This document shows, piece after piece, positions 46,034 through 53,455 of a DNA stretch of 64,000 nt (its first letter is position 1; each line of letters opens with the position of its first letter). The stretch is from Paraplanobispora siamensis (GTDB lineage: Bacteria; Actinomycetota; Actinomycetes; Streptosporangiales; Streptosporangiaceae), in NCBI RefSeq assembly GCF_016863175.1, contig NZ_BOOJ01000045.1, forward strand, positions 41,833 to 105,832, given 5' to 3'. The notes below the pieces were generated by a model. It did no database searches and had not been told where the DNA came from. It saw nothing but the letters and a program-made list of their open reading frames with translations. Position numbers and translations under genes: made by a program.

Positions 46034-47460
46034 GTGTGTGGCAGGGGGACGAGGTTGATCCGCTCGGCTGCTCGCAGGCCGAGCCGTACGGGGTCCTCGC
46101 GCAGGCGGGTCCCGCCGAGGAACGGGAAGGCCGCGGGCGCGTTGGAGTAGGCGCCGGGAACGATCACCCGGGCGACCGACAACCCCGCGGAGGCGACGTC
46201 GGGCGTGGTCAGATCGGCCGCGTAGGCGCCCAGCCCCTGGGCCGCGACCCGCTTGAGATAGCCCTCCAGGGGATCGCCGTCCACGCGCGGCAGGTCGGCG
46301 AGGGCGACCGGGTCGGCGCAGGCGGTGATCGGGGTCAGGTGCTCGCGCATCCGCGGGTCGAGCCAGAGCTGGCTGTGACAGCCCAGGTCGACGACGTCGC
46401 GGAAGTCGCTCCGGTAGTCGTCGGCGTAGCGGCGGTCGGCGCGGTGGGGCTTGAATACACGCGCGTCGATGACGCCGTCCGCGGCGGCGGCCCAGATCTC
46501 CCCGGCGGGGTCGAGCAGGCCCAGCGCGTAACGGCGCAGCGTGACGGCCTCGGCCAGAGCCTTGCGTACGGCCTCGGCCGGGTCGGGGCGGGCGGCGACG
46601 CCGAGAGCGGCGATGCCGGTCTCGGGGTCGTCGAGCAGGACGCCGAGGACCGCGACCTCGAAGACGGTGGGGATCGCCACGACCCGGTAGCGGCAGTGCC
46701 CGGTCGCGCCGGCGGGGCGGTACCAGCCGGGGTCGGCCTCCTCCGGTATCAAGGGCGCCGCGGGATGACCGGCCCCGGTGACGGGTCGGGCGGGCAGCGC
46801 ACCGGCCCACCAGACGACCGTGGCGTCGCGCTCGATGACCTCCTCCAGCGCGGCCGTGCGGGCCGCCCTCGCGGAGGGCCCGGCGGCGATGCCGGCGAGC
46901 ATCGCGTAGTTGGTCGGCGGCTCGTCCTCGCGAGGTCCGGTGAGGTAGTTGACGTAGACCAGGGATGCGGGCAGCCAGGCGGGCGCGCCGTCCATCAGGT
47001 CCGTGCCCGGGGTCCACAGCACCTCCAGGCCGGAGGTGAACGGCACGAAGGGGAAACCGGGCTCGGCGTACTGCTCATCGGAGTAGAGGACGAGCCGGGC
47101 CGGGTCGAGGGCGGGCTCGCGCAGCCTCCGATAGGAGGAACGGGGCAGACCGGCGGGGACGAAGTTGCCGCAGTAACGCTCCACCGCCTCGCCGAGCGCG
47201 CTCATCGCGGCCCGGCCCGGATCGCCGAACGCGGTGCCGGTAGCGACCCGGTCGGCAGGCCAGGGCAGCAGCCGGTACGGCGAGCCGACCTCGGCCGTGT
47301 GGATCGTGAGCCCCTCGGGCCACCAGGGATCGGGTTCCAGAGGCTCCAGCCTGCGGATCAGGCCGGTACGGTCGTCGACCAGGACCGCCAGGGGATCGCT
47401 CCCCGCCGAGTCCGGGTCCGGTTGTCCGCCGGTCGGGTCCGTGCCGAAGGCGTCGGTCAT
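46030..47460 (-). CDS. YcaO-family protein (second of two)
   Basis: A 476-residue YcaO-fold protein. LGEAVERYCGNF (near 89-100) and ALEEVIERDA (204-213) are the ATP-binding motifs, RSDFRDVVDLGCHSQLWL is conserved with its neighbour, and the end LVPLPHT keeps the proline-rich tail. It resembles the other YcaO in layout but is clearly diverged, so this is an old paralogue pair rather than a recent duplication. ATG 47460 overlaps the hydrolase stop by 4 bp. Confidence 0.87.
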   Translation of the reverse strand: MTDAFGTDPTGGQPDPDSAGSDPLAVLVDDRTGLIRRLEPLEPDPWWPEGLTIHTAEVGSPYRLLPWPADRVATGTAFGDPGRAAMSALGEAVERYCGNFVPAGLPRSSYRRLREPALDPARLVLYSDEQYAEPGFPFVPFTSGLEVLWTPGTDLMDGAPAWLPASLVYVNYLTGPREDEPPTNYAMLAGIAAGPSARAARTAALEEVIERDATVVWWAGALPARPVTGAGHPAAPLIPEEADPGWYRPAGATGHCRYRVVAIPTVFEVAVLGVLLDDPETGIAALGVAARPDPAEAVRKALAEAVTLRRYALGLLDPAGEIWAAAADGVIDARVFKPHRADRRYADDYRSDFRDVVDLGCHSQLWLDPRMREHLTPITACADPVALADLPRVDGDPLEGYLKRVAAQGLGAYAADLTTPDVASAGLSVARVIVPGAYSNAPAAFPFLGGTRLREDPVRLGLRAAERINLVPLPHT

Positions 47461-49073
47461 GCGAAGGCTCCCTTCCGGGGACGGGGCAGGTGCAGCGCAA
47501 CGTCGTGCAGGAGGATCTCCGCCCGCTGCGGCGGCGCCGGGTATCGCGGAGGACGCCCGGCGGTCAGCTCCACGTGGAGCCGGTGTCCGGGCGGCAACTC
47601 CATCGCGACCGGGGCCAGGCGGATCTCGCACCGGGAGGCGCCGGGCCCGATGGACGCCGTGCCGTCGGCGACCCGGGTGGCCGCGCCGTCGGGGCGCTCG
47701 TGGACGAGGGTGACCACCAGTTCGACGCCGGCGCCGGTGGTGACCCCGGGGCGGATGCCGGAGCCGGGGTGAGTGGTGGCGGCCTCGGTACGGGTGCCGG
47801 TGTGGGTGCGGGCCGTGGCTTCGGTGCTGACGGTGACCGCGGCGGTGAGGCGGGCCGTGCCGTGCCAGCACAGCGGGCCGTCGACGCCCAGCCGGACCAC
47901 GTCCTCGCGGTCGGCGAGCGGCGCCAGGTCGGCGGAGTGCGGGGCCGACGGGTAGGGGTCGGCGGGGTCATGACGCAGCCGCATCCCGCCTTCCCCGGGC
48001 CGCATCCCCTCTTCTCCGAGCGGCGGGGTCGTCCATGCCGGCCGGTGGGGCGGGACCGGGTCGGCATCCGTCCAGCGCCCGGTGCCGAGGAGCAGGCAGC
48101 CGCCGCGCCGCACTCCGTCCAGCGGGTGGCCGTCCCGCCGTACGGCGTCCAGCCACTCCAGGGCCAGGGCGAAGGGGTGCGGTCCGGGAGGCTCGGGGAG
48201 GGCGCATTCGGGCTGGAGCCGGTGGGTGAGGGCGCTGGCCCAGCCGCCGACGACGGCCTCGGCGTACGGGGACGCCATGGCCTGGCGCAGGGTGGTCCGT
48301 GCCGAGCGGCAGTACCAGCTGCCCAGGTGCAGGCTGGGTACGCGGGTCACCTGGGCGGCCCCCGTCATGCGCCGGGCCGCGGGCCCGTACGTGTCCGGCG
48401 TGACCGGCCAGGGGCCGACGTCCACCGGCCACGTCCCGGTGACGGCGGCAGCGGGGATCAGGGCGGCCAGTTCCGGCCGGTGGGCCAGTGTCGCCTCGTA
48501 GAGGCCGGGTCTGGTCGCCCGCCCGGCGCCCAGGTCGGTGCGCCACCACAGTTCGTCGTCGAGGGCCGGGGGACCGGCGGGCGGCCAGGGCTGGCGGCTG
48601 ACGATCCCCCGGACGGCCGGGTGGGCGGCGGCGCACCAGGCGGCGTAGGCCTCGTAGGCGAGGCCGTACAGGAAGACGTCGCCGTCGCACCACGGCTGGG
48701 CCGCCGTCCAGTCGAGCGTCGCGTGCCCGTCGCCGGTCTCGTCGGCGCCGGGGACGAAGACGCCTCCCGACAGGTGACGGCCCCGCAGATCCTGCAGCAG
48801 GCAGGCGAACCCGGCCTCGGCCAGGCTGCGGGCCTCGGGCAGACCGCCCGCGGCGCCGTACGGCGTGCGGACCACCACGGCCGGGGCGGGCAGCCGGTCC
48901 GGCAGGACCAGGTCGGCCACCAGTACCGTGCCGTCGGCCGCCGTCACCGTCAGCCCGGTGCGGATCTCGCCGGCGTAGCCTCCTCCGCCGGCCGCGTCGG
49001 CGACGCCGCTGTGCCCGTCGGCTGCGCTCGCGATGCCGCCGTGTCTTTTCGCTCGCTCACTTCGTTCGCTCAC
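47457..49073 (-). CDS. CocE/NonD-type (peptidase S15-like) alpha/beta hydrolase
   Basis: A 538-residue protein of the X-Pro dipeptidyl-peptidase/CocE group: TVLVADLVLPDRLPAPAVVVRTPYG, CLLQDLRGRHLSGG, then the C-terminal jelly-roll with LPPGHRLHVELTAGRPPRY. Where family members have the nucleophile elbow GxSYxG this reads LYGLAYEAY, so the catalytic Ser appears replaced by Ala. It may be a non-catalytic or altered hydrolase. It could trim the leader or act on the modified peptide, but that is inference. GTG 49073 overlaps the leader-binding gene by 4 bp. Confidence 0.82.
   Translation of the reverse strand: MSERSERAKRHGGIASAADGHSGVADAAGGGGYAGEIRTGLTVTAADGTVLVADLVLPDRLPAPAVVVRTPYGAAGGLPEARSLAEAGFACLLQDLRGRHLSGGVFVPGADETGDGHATLDWTAAQPWCDGDVFLYGLAYEAYAAWCAAAHPAVRGIVSRQPWPPAGPPALDDELWWRTDLGAGRATRPGLYEATLAHRPELAALIPAAAVTGTWPVDVGPWPVTPDTYGPAARRMTGAAQVTRVPSLHLGSWYCRSARTTLRQAMASPYAEAVVGGWASALTHRLQPECALPEPPGPHPFALALEWLDAVRRDGHPLDGVRRGGCLLLGTGRWTDADPVPPHRPAWTTPPLGEEGMRPGEGGMRLRHDPADPYPSAPHSADLAPLADREDVVRLGVDGPLCWHGTARLTAAVTVSTEATARTHTGTRTEAATTHPGSGIRPGVTTGAGVELVVTLVHERPDGAATRVADGTASIGPGASRCEIRLAPVAMELPPGHRLHVELTAGRPPRYPAPPQRAEILLHDVALHLPRPRKGAFA
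49051..49073 (-). repeat. CGCTCAC direct repeat at a gene junction (SERSER-type)
   Basis: CGCTCAC occurs at 49054-49060 and 49067-49073, 13 bp apart, and encodes the SERSERAKR start of the hydrolase on the minus strand. Similar GTGAGCGA repeats recur in many high-GC actinobacterial genomes; their role is unknown. Confidence 0.5.
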
Positions 49074-50017
49074 CTGGGGATCTCCCGCATCAGGCCGCCC
49101 GGCACCGGCAGTACGGGGTGGTGACGTATCTCCCCGGCCGCCAGGTCGATCCCGGTCTGGCGGCGGGTCCCGGGAGGCCGGGCGCCGTCGGCCCAGGCGC
49201 GCAGGTCGGCGGCGATGAGGGCGGCGGCGACCTCGGCCCCGGCGGGGTCGGCGGGGGTGGCCGGACGTCCTCCGGCGTCGAGGAAGGCCCAGTAGGCGGC
49301 CAGTTCGTCCGGCCACGGGCAGGCGGCCAGACGGCGCAGCCGCAGATCCTCGTAACCGGCGCCGTCGGCCGGGGGAGTGAAGGGGCCGACATACCAGCGA
49401 CGGCCCTCGCTGTGGCCGCGGTGCCAGGCGATCCCCCGGTCGCGGCAGCGGGCGTCGAGTCCCCGCCAGGCGGTGTCGGGCAGGTGCTCGGCGCACGCGA
49501 CCAGGACCGCGGTCCCCGGTCCGGGATCCTGCCCGGCCGCTGCGTGCCGTACGGCCAGGCCCTCCTGCCGCAGGCATCGCGCCAGCGGCGCCAGCAGCGG
49601 ACCGTCGCCCAGGAGGAGGACCTCGGCCGCTCCGGACGACGTCGCCGCAGGCCCGGTGACGGAGAATGCCGCTGCGGGGCTGGAGGCGGAAGGCGCCGTC
49701 ACGGGCCTGGCGATAGGAGACGTCGCCGCGGGAGCGTCTGCCGGGAGTTCCTCCGTGGACGCCGGGGCCGTGGGGCCGGGCTCCGGGAGGGGAACGGTGA
49801 GTTCGGCGACCAGGTCGGCCGCCTCCGGGAGGCGTTCGAGTGCCGCCCGTACGCCGAGGCGGCCGGAGAACAGGTCCGCCACGGCGGCCCGGTCCTCCGG
49901 GGGCACGCTCAGGACCAGGAAGTCCTCGTCGGGGCCGTGGACCAGCCAGCCGTCCCCGGTGGGCACGAAGGTGGTCCCGGCCGCCCAGCGCGCGGGCCGG
50001 TCCAGGCCGGAAGTCAT
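49070..50017 (-). CDS. TOMM precursor leader-binding / cyclodehydratase partner protein
   Basis: A 315-residue protein. The N-terminal ~70 residues (FVPTGDGWLVHGPDEDFLVL, then LFSGRLGVRAALERLP) look like a RiPP recognition element. After an Ala/Pro linker a Rossmann-like half follows (EVLLLGDGPLLAPLARCL, RRWYVGPFTPPADGAGYEDL), ending GEIRHHPVLPVPGG, the close of the TIGR03882 cyclodehydratase group. These proteins deliver the precursor to YcaO. The CxxC zinc cysteines of full E1-like partners are not visible. ATG 50017 follows AAAGGAA. It is 202 bp after the precursor gene, with a hairpin between. Confidence 0.8.
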   Translation of the reverse strand: MTSGLDRPARWAAGTTFVPTGDGWLVHGPDEDFLVLSVPPEDRAAVADLFSGRLGVRAALERLPEAADLVAELTVPLPEPGPTAPASTEELPADAPAATSPIARPVTAPSASSPAAAFSVTGPAATSSGAAEVLLLGDGPLLAPLARCLRQEGLAVRHAAAGQDPGPGTAVLVACAEHLPDTAWRGLDARCRDRGIAWHRGHSEGRRWYVGPFTPPADGAGYEDLRLRRLAACPWPDELAAYWAFLDAGGRPATPADPAGAEVAAALIAADLRAWADGARPPGTRRQTGIDLAAGEIRHHPVLPVPGGLMREIPR

Positions 50018-50164
50018 CGCGAGCGTTCCTTTCCTCGAAATCCTCGAAATCCGCGGAGGCCCGGACACCCCTGAATCCTCGACGTCTCCGAAAGCTCGGA
50101 GTCCGTCTCGGAATCCGCGGCGGCCTCGGCGGCCTCGGCGGCCTCTGTGGAAGATCCGGCGGCG

Positions 50165-50203
50165 CCCGGGCGCGGGCGCGGTCATCCCGCTCCCGCGCCC
50201 GGG
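50165..50203 (-). terminator. attenuator-type hairpin after the precursor gene
   Basis: CCCGGGCGCGGG (50165-50176) and CCCGCGCCCGGG (50192-50203) form a perfect 12-bp stem with a 15-base loop, 17 bp past the precursor stop. It would end most transcripts, leaving more precursor mRNA than enzyme mRNA, a frequent RiPP arrangement. Confidence 0.65.
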
Positions 50204-50219
50204 GCCGCTCTTCGTGCGG

Positions 50220-50315
50220 TTAGCGCCAGGCCACCTTGGCCAGCGCCACCGTGGCGTGGTTGGACGAGTGGACGGACGCGTTGCGCGCCTTCGCCTTCAA
50301 CTTCTTGACGGTCAT
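50220..50315 (-). CDS. 31-residue putative RiPP precursor peptide
   Basis: An unannotated small gene: ATG 50313-50315, TAA 50220-50222. GGAGGTGATC, near-perfect anti-SD complement, lies 9 bases before the ATG, an unusually strong ribosome site. The basic leader-like start is MTVKKLKAKARN. The C-terminal half holds SVHSSNHAT, with His16 and His20 spaced HxxxH, Ser14, Ser17, Ser18 and Thr22, and it ends KVAWR. There is no Cys, so YcaO rings would have to be (methyl)oxazolines or amidines. It is first in the operon, next to Zur-like boxes. That it is the substrate of the YcaO proteins is inference from position and size. Confidence 0.72.
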   Translation of the reverse strand: MTVKKLKAKARNASVHSSNHATVALAKVAWR

Positions 50316-50406
50316 GCCTGATCACCTCCCTCCGGGCATCCGGGCCGGGATCTCGGTCGGTCCGACCGGCGGCGCCGCAGGGCGCCTCCAGAAGTAGTAG
50401 TGAAAA

Positions 50407-50462
50407 CGAAAATCATTGTCAACTCTTGATCTGCCCGGCTCCGGAGATGAAAATCATTCCCA
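50407..50462. promoter_or_regulatory. divergent promoter with two Zur-like boxes
   Basis: CGAAAATCATTGTCA (50407-50421) and TGAAAATCATTCCCA (50448-50462) each match 13 of 15 positions of the actinobacterial Zur palindrome TGAAAATCATTTTCA, with centres 41 bp apart. On the minus strand TTGACA (50417-50422) is a perfect -35 overlapping the first box, with TACTAC 17 bp on. On the plus strand TTGATC (50426-50431) and GAAAAT (50449-50454), spacing 17, overlap the second box. Zur with zinc would block both directions. Another Fur-family regulator is possible. Confidence 0.7.
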
Positions 50463-50483
50463 GTCGTCTCTCGGGGGTGTCCG

Positions 50484-51752
50484 GTGGAACCTGCTCGCAC
50501 GCTGCGCGAGCTGCTCGTCCGCAACCGCGACCTGCGCATGCTGTGGCTGGGGAACCTGGTCAGCGCGTGCGGCGGGTGGTTCTCCGCGGTCGCGGTGTTC
50601 GCGATGGTCTACGCGCACAGCGGCGCCGGGCTCGCCGCCGGGCTCACGCTGGCCGTGCGCTATCTGCCCGGCGTGATGGCCGGGGTCTGGGGCGGGGTGC
50701 TGGCCGACCGGGCCGACCGGCGCGCGGTGATGCTGGTGACCGACGTGCTCATGGCGGCCCTCGCCCTCGCTTTCCTGCTCGCCGACGACCCGGGGCGGCT
50801 GTGGCTCGTCTATCCGCTGACCTTCGCCTCCGCCGCGGCCGGGTTCGTCTTCCAGGCCGCCCGCAACGCGTGGATGCCCAGCCTGGCCCGGCCCGAGGAG
50901 TACCCCCTGTACTCGGCGGCCGTGCAGGTCAACGGCCTGGCGTTCCAGGCGCTGGGCGGGGTCGCCGGAGGCCTCGTCGTCACGGTGGTGGGCTGGCGCT
51001 GGGCGTTCGCCGTCAACGCCGCCTCCTTCCTGCTGTCGGCGTGGCTCACCGCGTCGGTCCGCTCGGGCGACCGGTTCGCGGGTGTCGCCTCGCACGGCTG
51101 GTGGCGCTCTCTGCGCGAGGGGGCCGCGGTGGCCGCGCGCACCCGTGCCATCGCGGCCCTGCTCCTGCTGGAGGCGGTCTTCTGCCTGGGGCTGGGCGGC
51201 ACGATCACCGCGATGACCTATCTCGCCCTGCGCGTGCACGACCTCGGGCAGGGCGGGGCCGGCTGGTTCTACGGCGTCCAGGGCGTCGTGGGGAGCGTGG
51301 TCCTGGTGGTCGCGGCCTCCCGGATCCGCGCGCTGGGGCCGTCCGGACGCCATCTGGTCATCGGCCTGTCCTGTCTGGCCGAGGGCGTCCTCACCATGCT
51401 GCTCGGCCTGCCGTCGAGCGTGCTGCCCGCGCTGGCGCTGTGGGGGCTGATCGCGGCCGCCGAGGTGGTGTACGGCCCCGCGGCCATGACCGTCCTGCTG
51501 ACCGCCGCACCGAACGAGGTCCGCGGCCGGGTCACCTCCCTGTGGAGCGCCACGGCCACTCTCAGCCTCGGCGTCTCGGCCGCCGCCGCAGGAGCCCTCC
51601 TCGACCGGCTGGACGCGAGCGCGGTCTTCGCCCTCCTCGGCCTGCCGATGGCGGTCGCCGGCGGTGTCTGGCTCGCCGTGCACCGGCGTCGTGACGTCGC
51701 CGGAGGCGCGGACGGCGAGTCGCTCGGTCCACGGGTCGCAGACCGCTCATAG
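50484..51752 (+). CDS. EntS-like MFS exporter
   Basis: A 422-residue, twelve-helix MFS protein of the MFS_3/EntS type. The N-terminus LRELLVRNRDLRMLWLGNLV, then GLTLAVRYLPGVMAGVWGGVLADRADRRAVM, matches siderophore exporters such as EntS. GTG 50484 follows GGGGG. It diverges from the precursor operon and shares its Zur-like boxes, so it is the likely exporter of the modified peptide (inference). Confidence 0.88.
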   Translation: MEPARTLRELLVRNRDLRMLWLGNLVSACGGWFSAVAVFAMVYAHSGAGLAAGLTLAVRYLPGVMAGVWGGVLADRADRRAVMLVTDVLMAALALAFLLADDPGRLWLVYPLTFASAAAGFVFQAARNAWMPSLARPEEYPLYSAAVQVNGLAFQALGGVAGGLVVTVVGWRWAFAVNAASFLLSAWLTASVRSGDRFAGVASHGWWRSLREGAAVAARTRAIAALLLLEAVFCLGLGGTITAMTYLALRVHDLGQGGAGWFYGVQGVVGSVVLVVAASRIRALGPSGRHLVIGLSCLAEGVLTMLLGLPSSVLPALALWGLIAAAEVVYGPAAMTVLLTAAPNEVRGRVTSLWSATATLSLGVSAAAAGALLDRLDASAVFALLGLPMAVAGGVWLAVHRRRDVAGGADGESLGPRVADRS

Positions 51753-51819
51753 GCCATTGATCCGCCGCGGAATATGTGACATTTTACAGGCGGGCCAGGT
51801 CGCGGGAGCGGGGTGAGCC

Positions 51820-52995
51820 ATGCCGGATGTCGTGGTCGTCGGCGCGGGGATCGTCGGGGCGGCGTGCGCCTACTACGCGGCGCGGGCGGGCCTGGACGTG
51901 GTGGTCCTGGACAGGGGTCCGGTGGCGGGCGGCACGACCGGCGCGGGAGAGGGCAACGTCCTGGTCTCCGACAAGGAGCCCGGTCCCGAACTCGACCTCG
52001 CGCTGCTGTCCAACCGTCTCTGGCGCGAACTGGCGGACTCCGGCCCGGACGGGCCCGGTCCCGGCCCGGCGGGCGGCGGGTTCGAGTTCGAGGCCAAGGG
52101 CGGGCTGGTGGTCGCCGAGACGCCGCCGGTGATGGAGGCGCTCGCCGACCTGGCCGTCAAACAGGGCGTCGAGCACGCCGTGGTCGAGCCCGGCCGGTTG
52201 CGCGACTACGAACCGCACCTGGCCGAGGGCCTCGCCGGGGGCGTGTTCTACCCGCAGGACGCGCAGGTCCAGCCCATGCTCGCCGCGGCCAGGCTGATCC
52301 GGCGGGGCGGCGAGAGCTTCGGCCGCGGCGCGCTGATGCTGCGCACCGGCGTCACGGTCACCGGGTTCGTCCGTGACGGCGACCGGGTGACCGGGGTCAG
52401 GACCGACCAGGGGGACATCCTCGCCGGGGCCGTCGTCAACGCCGCCGGGACGTGGGGCGGCGAGGTCGCGGCGCTGGCCGGGGTGCGCGTGCCGGTGCTG
52501 CCCAGGCGCGGCGCCATCCTGGTCACCGAGCCGCTCGAACGGCCGCTGATCCGGCACAAGGTCTACACCGCCGCCTACGTCACCGCGGTGGCGAGCGACT
52601 CCGAGGGCCTGGAGAGCTCCGCCGTCGTGGAGGGCACCCCGGCCGGGCCGGTGCTCATCGGCGCCAGCCGCGAGCGCGTCGGCTTCGACCGGGCCGTCCC
52701 GGCGTCCGTGCTGGGCAGGCTCGCCGCCCAGGCCGTGGCGCTCTTCCCCGTCCTGGCCGGTTACAAGGCGATCCGGGCCTACTGCGGGTTCCGGCCCTAC
52801 TGCCCCGACCACCTCCCGGTGATCGGCGAGGATCCCCGGGCCCCCGGCCTCTACCACGCCTGCGGCCACGAGGGCGCGGGCATCGGCCTGGCCCCGGCCA
52901 CGGGCCACCTCATCGCCCAGGCGCTGACCGGCACGCGTCCCGACCTCGAGCTGACCCCCTTCCGCCCCGACCGCTTCGGAGAGGAGACCCCGTGA
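51820..52995 (+). CDS. FAD oxidoreductase, D-hydroxyproline dehydrogenase beta-subunit-like
   Basis: A 391-residue DAO-fold flavoprotein. The FAD motif is VVVVGAGIVGAACAYYAARAG; the C-terminal segment is HACGHEGAGIGLAPATGHLIA. With the ferredoxin-like and BFD-type genes that follow, it forms the heterotrimeric D-hydroxyproline (or related imino acid) dehydrogenase. It starts 67 bp after the MFS gene but belongs functionally with the genes downstream. Confidence 0.85.
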   Translation: MPDVVVVGAGIVGAACAYYAARAGLDVVVLDRGPVAGGTTGAGEGNVLVSDKEPGPELDLALLSNRLWRELADSGPDGPGPGPAGGGFEFEAKGGLVVAETPPVMEALADLAVKQGVEHAVVEPGRLRDYEPHLAEGLAGGVFYPQDAQVQPMLAAARLIRRGGESFGRGALMLRTGVTVTGFVRDGDRVTGVRTDQGDILAGAVVNAAGTWGGEVAALAGVRVPVLPRRGAILVTEPLERPLIRHKVYTAAYVTAVASDSEGLESSAVVEGTPAGPVLIGASRERVGFDRAVPASVLGRLAAQAVALFPVLAGYKAIRAYCGFRPYCPDHLPVIGEDPRAPGLYHACGHEGAGIGLAPATGHLIAQALTGTRPDLELTPFRPDRFGEETP

Positions 52996-53059
52996 CACCG
53001 AGGCGAGATCGAGCCAGGACGCCGGTACCGTACCGGGCGGCGGCCGGTCGGGGGCGCCC

Positions 53060-53455
53060 GTGAACCCCGCCCGCCGGCTGGTCCGGGCGGACCCGGAGCC
53101 CGGCTTCGAGATCGACGTGGACGGCGAGGCCGTACCGGTGGTCCCCGGGCAGAGCCTCGGCGCCGTCCTGCACGCCGCGGGCATCCGCTCCTGGCGGACC
53201 ACCCGCTCCGGCGGCCGCCCGCGCGGGCTGTTCTGCGGCATCGGCGTCTGCTTCGACTGCCTGGTCACGGTCAACGGCGTCCCGTCCCTGCGCGCGTGCC
53301 AGATCGAGGCCCGGCCCGGCGACCGGGTGACCACCGGCCGCCCGCACCCGGACGGGCGGCCGGCCGCGGATCACGCCTCCACCGAGAGGGAAGCCGCAGG
53401 ACCGGCGGGTCCGGGGCGCGATCGCGGTGCGGGAGGGGGACGCGGTGACTCCTGA
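53060..53455 (+). CDS. [2Fe-2S] subunit of D-hydroxyproline dehydrogenase (gamma-like)
   Basis: A 131-residue protein with a 2Fe-2S ferredoxin-type fold. The cysteines are Cys59, Cys64, Cys67 (FCGIGVCFDC) and Cys80 (RAC), as in the small subunits of SoxA/LhpE-like dehydrogenases. The last ~40 residues are low-complexity and overlap the next gene by 11 bp. GTG 53060 is used; no better start is in frame. Confidence 0.85.
   Translation: MNPARRLVRADPEPGFEIDVDGEAVPVVPGQSLGAVLHAAGIRSWRTTRSGGRPRGLFCGIGVCFDCLVTVNGVPSLRACQIEARPGDRVTTGRPHPDGRPAADHASTEREAAGPAGPGRDRGAGGGRGDS

Larger units (their letters stand above)
41539..51752. other. putative Zur-regulated YcaO RiPP metallophore gene cluster
   Basis: The minus strand encodes, in transcription order: a 31-residue precursor-like peptide, a leader-binding protein, a CocE/NonD hydrolase, two YcaO proteins, a FecB-type lipoprotein, a FecCD permease and an ABC ATPase. 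The plus strand encodes an EntS-like exporter. From the leader-binding gene on, junctions are mostly 4-bp overlaps. The shared promoter carries two Zur-like boxes. Peptide, modification, export, chelate import and metal-responsive control together suggest a peptide-derived zinc chelator. This reading is inferred from families and motifs; product and metal are unproven. Confidence 0.65.

Noticed and set aside
49051..49073. Attachment site or recombination target at the SERSER repeat
   Set aside because: No integrase, tRNA or flanking direct repeat supports it; the motif is a recurring actinobacterial coding-start repeat.
50018..50185. Longer start for the leader-binding gene at 50185
   Set aside because: It would add an Arg/Gly-rich stretch translated from repeats and begin inside the hairpin loop; ATG 50017 has a good ribosome site.
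50407..50462. Iron-type IdeR/DtxR boxes in the divergent promoter
   Set aside because: The TTAGGTTAGGCTAACCTAA pattern is absent; the sites fit the Zur/Fur type far better.
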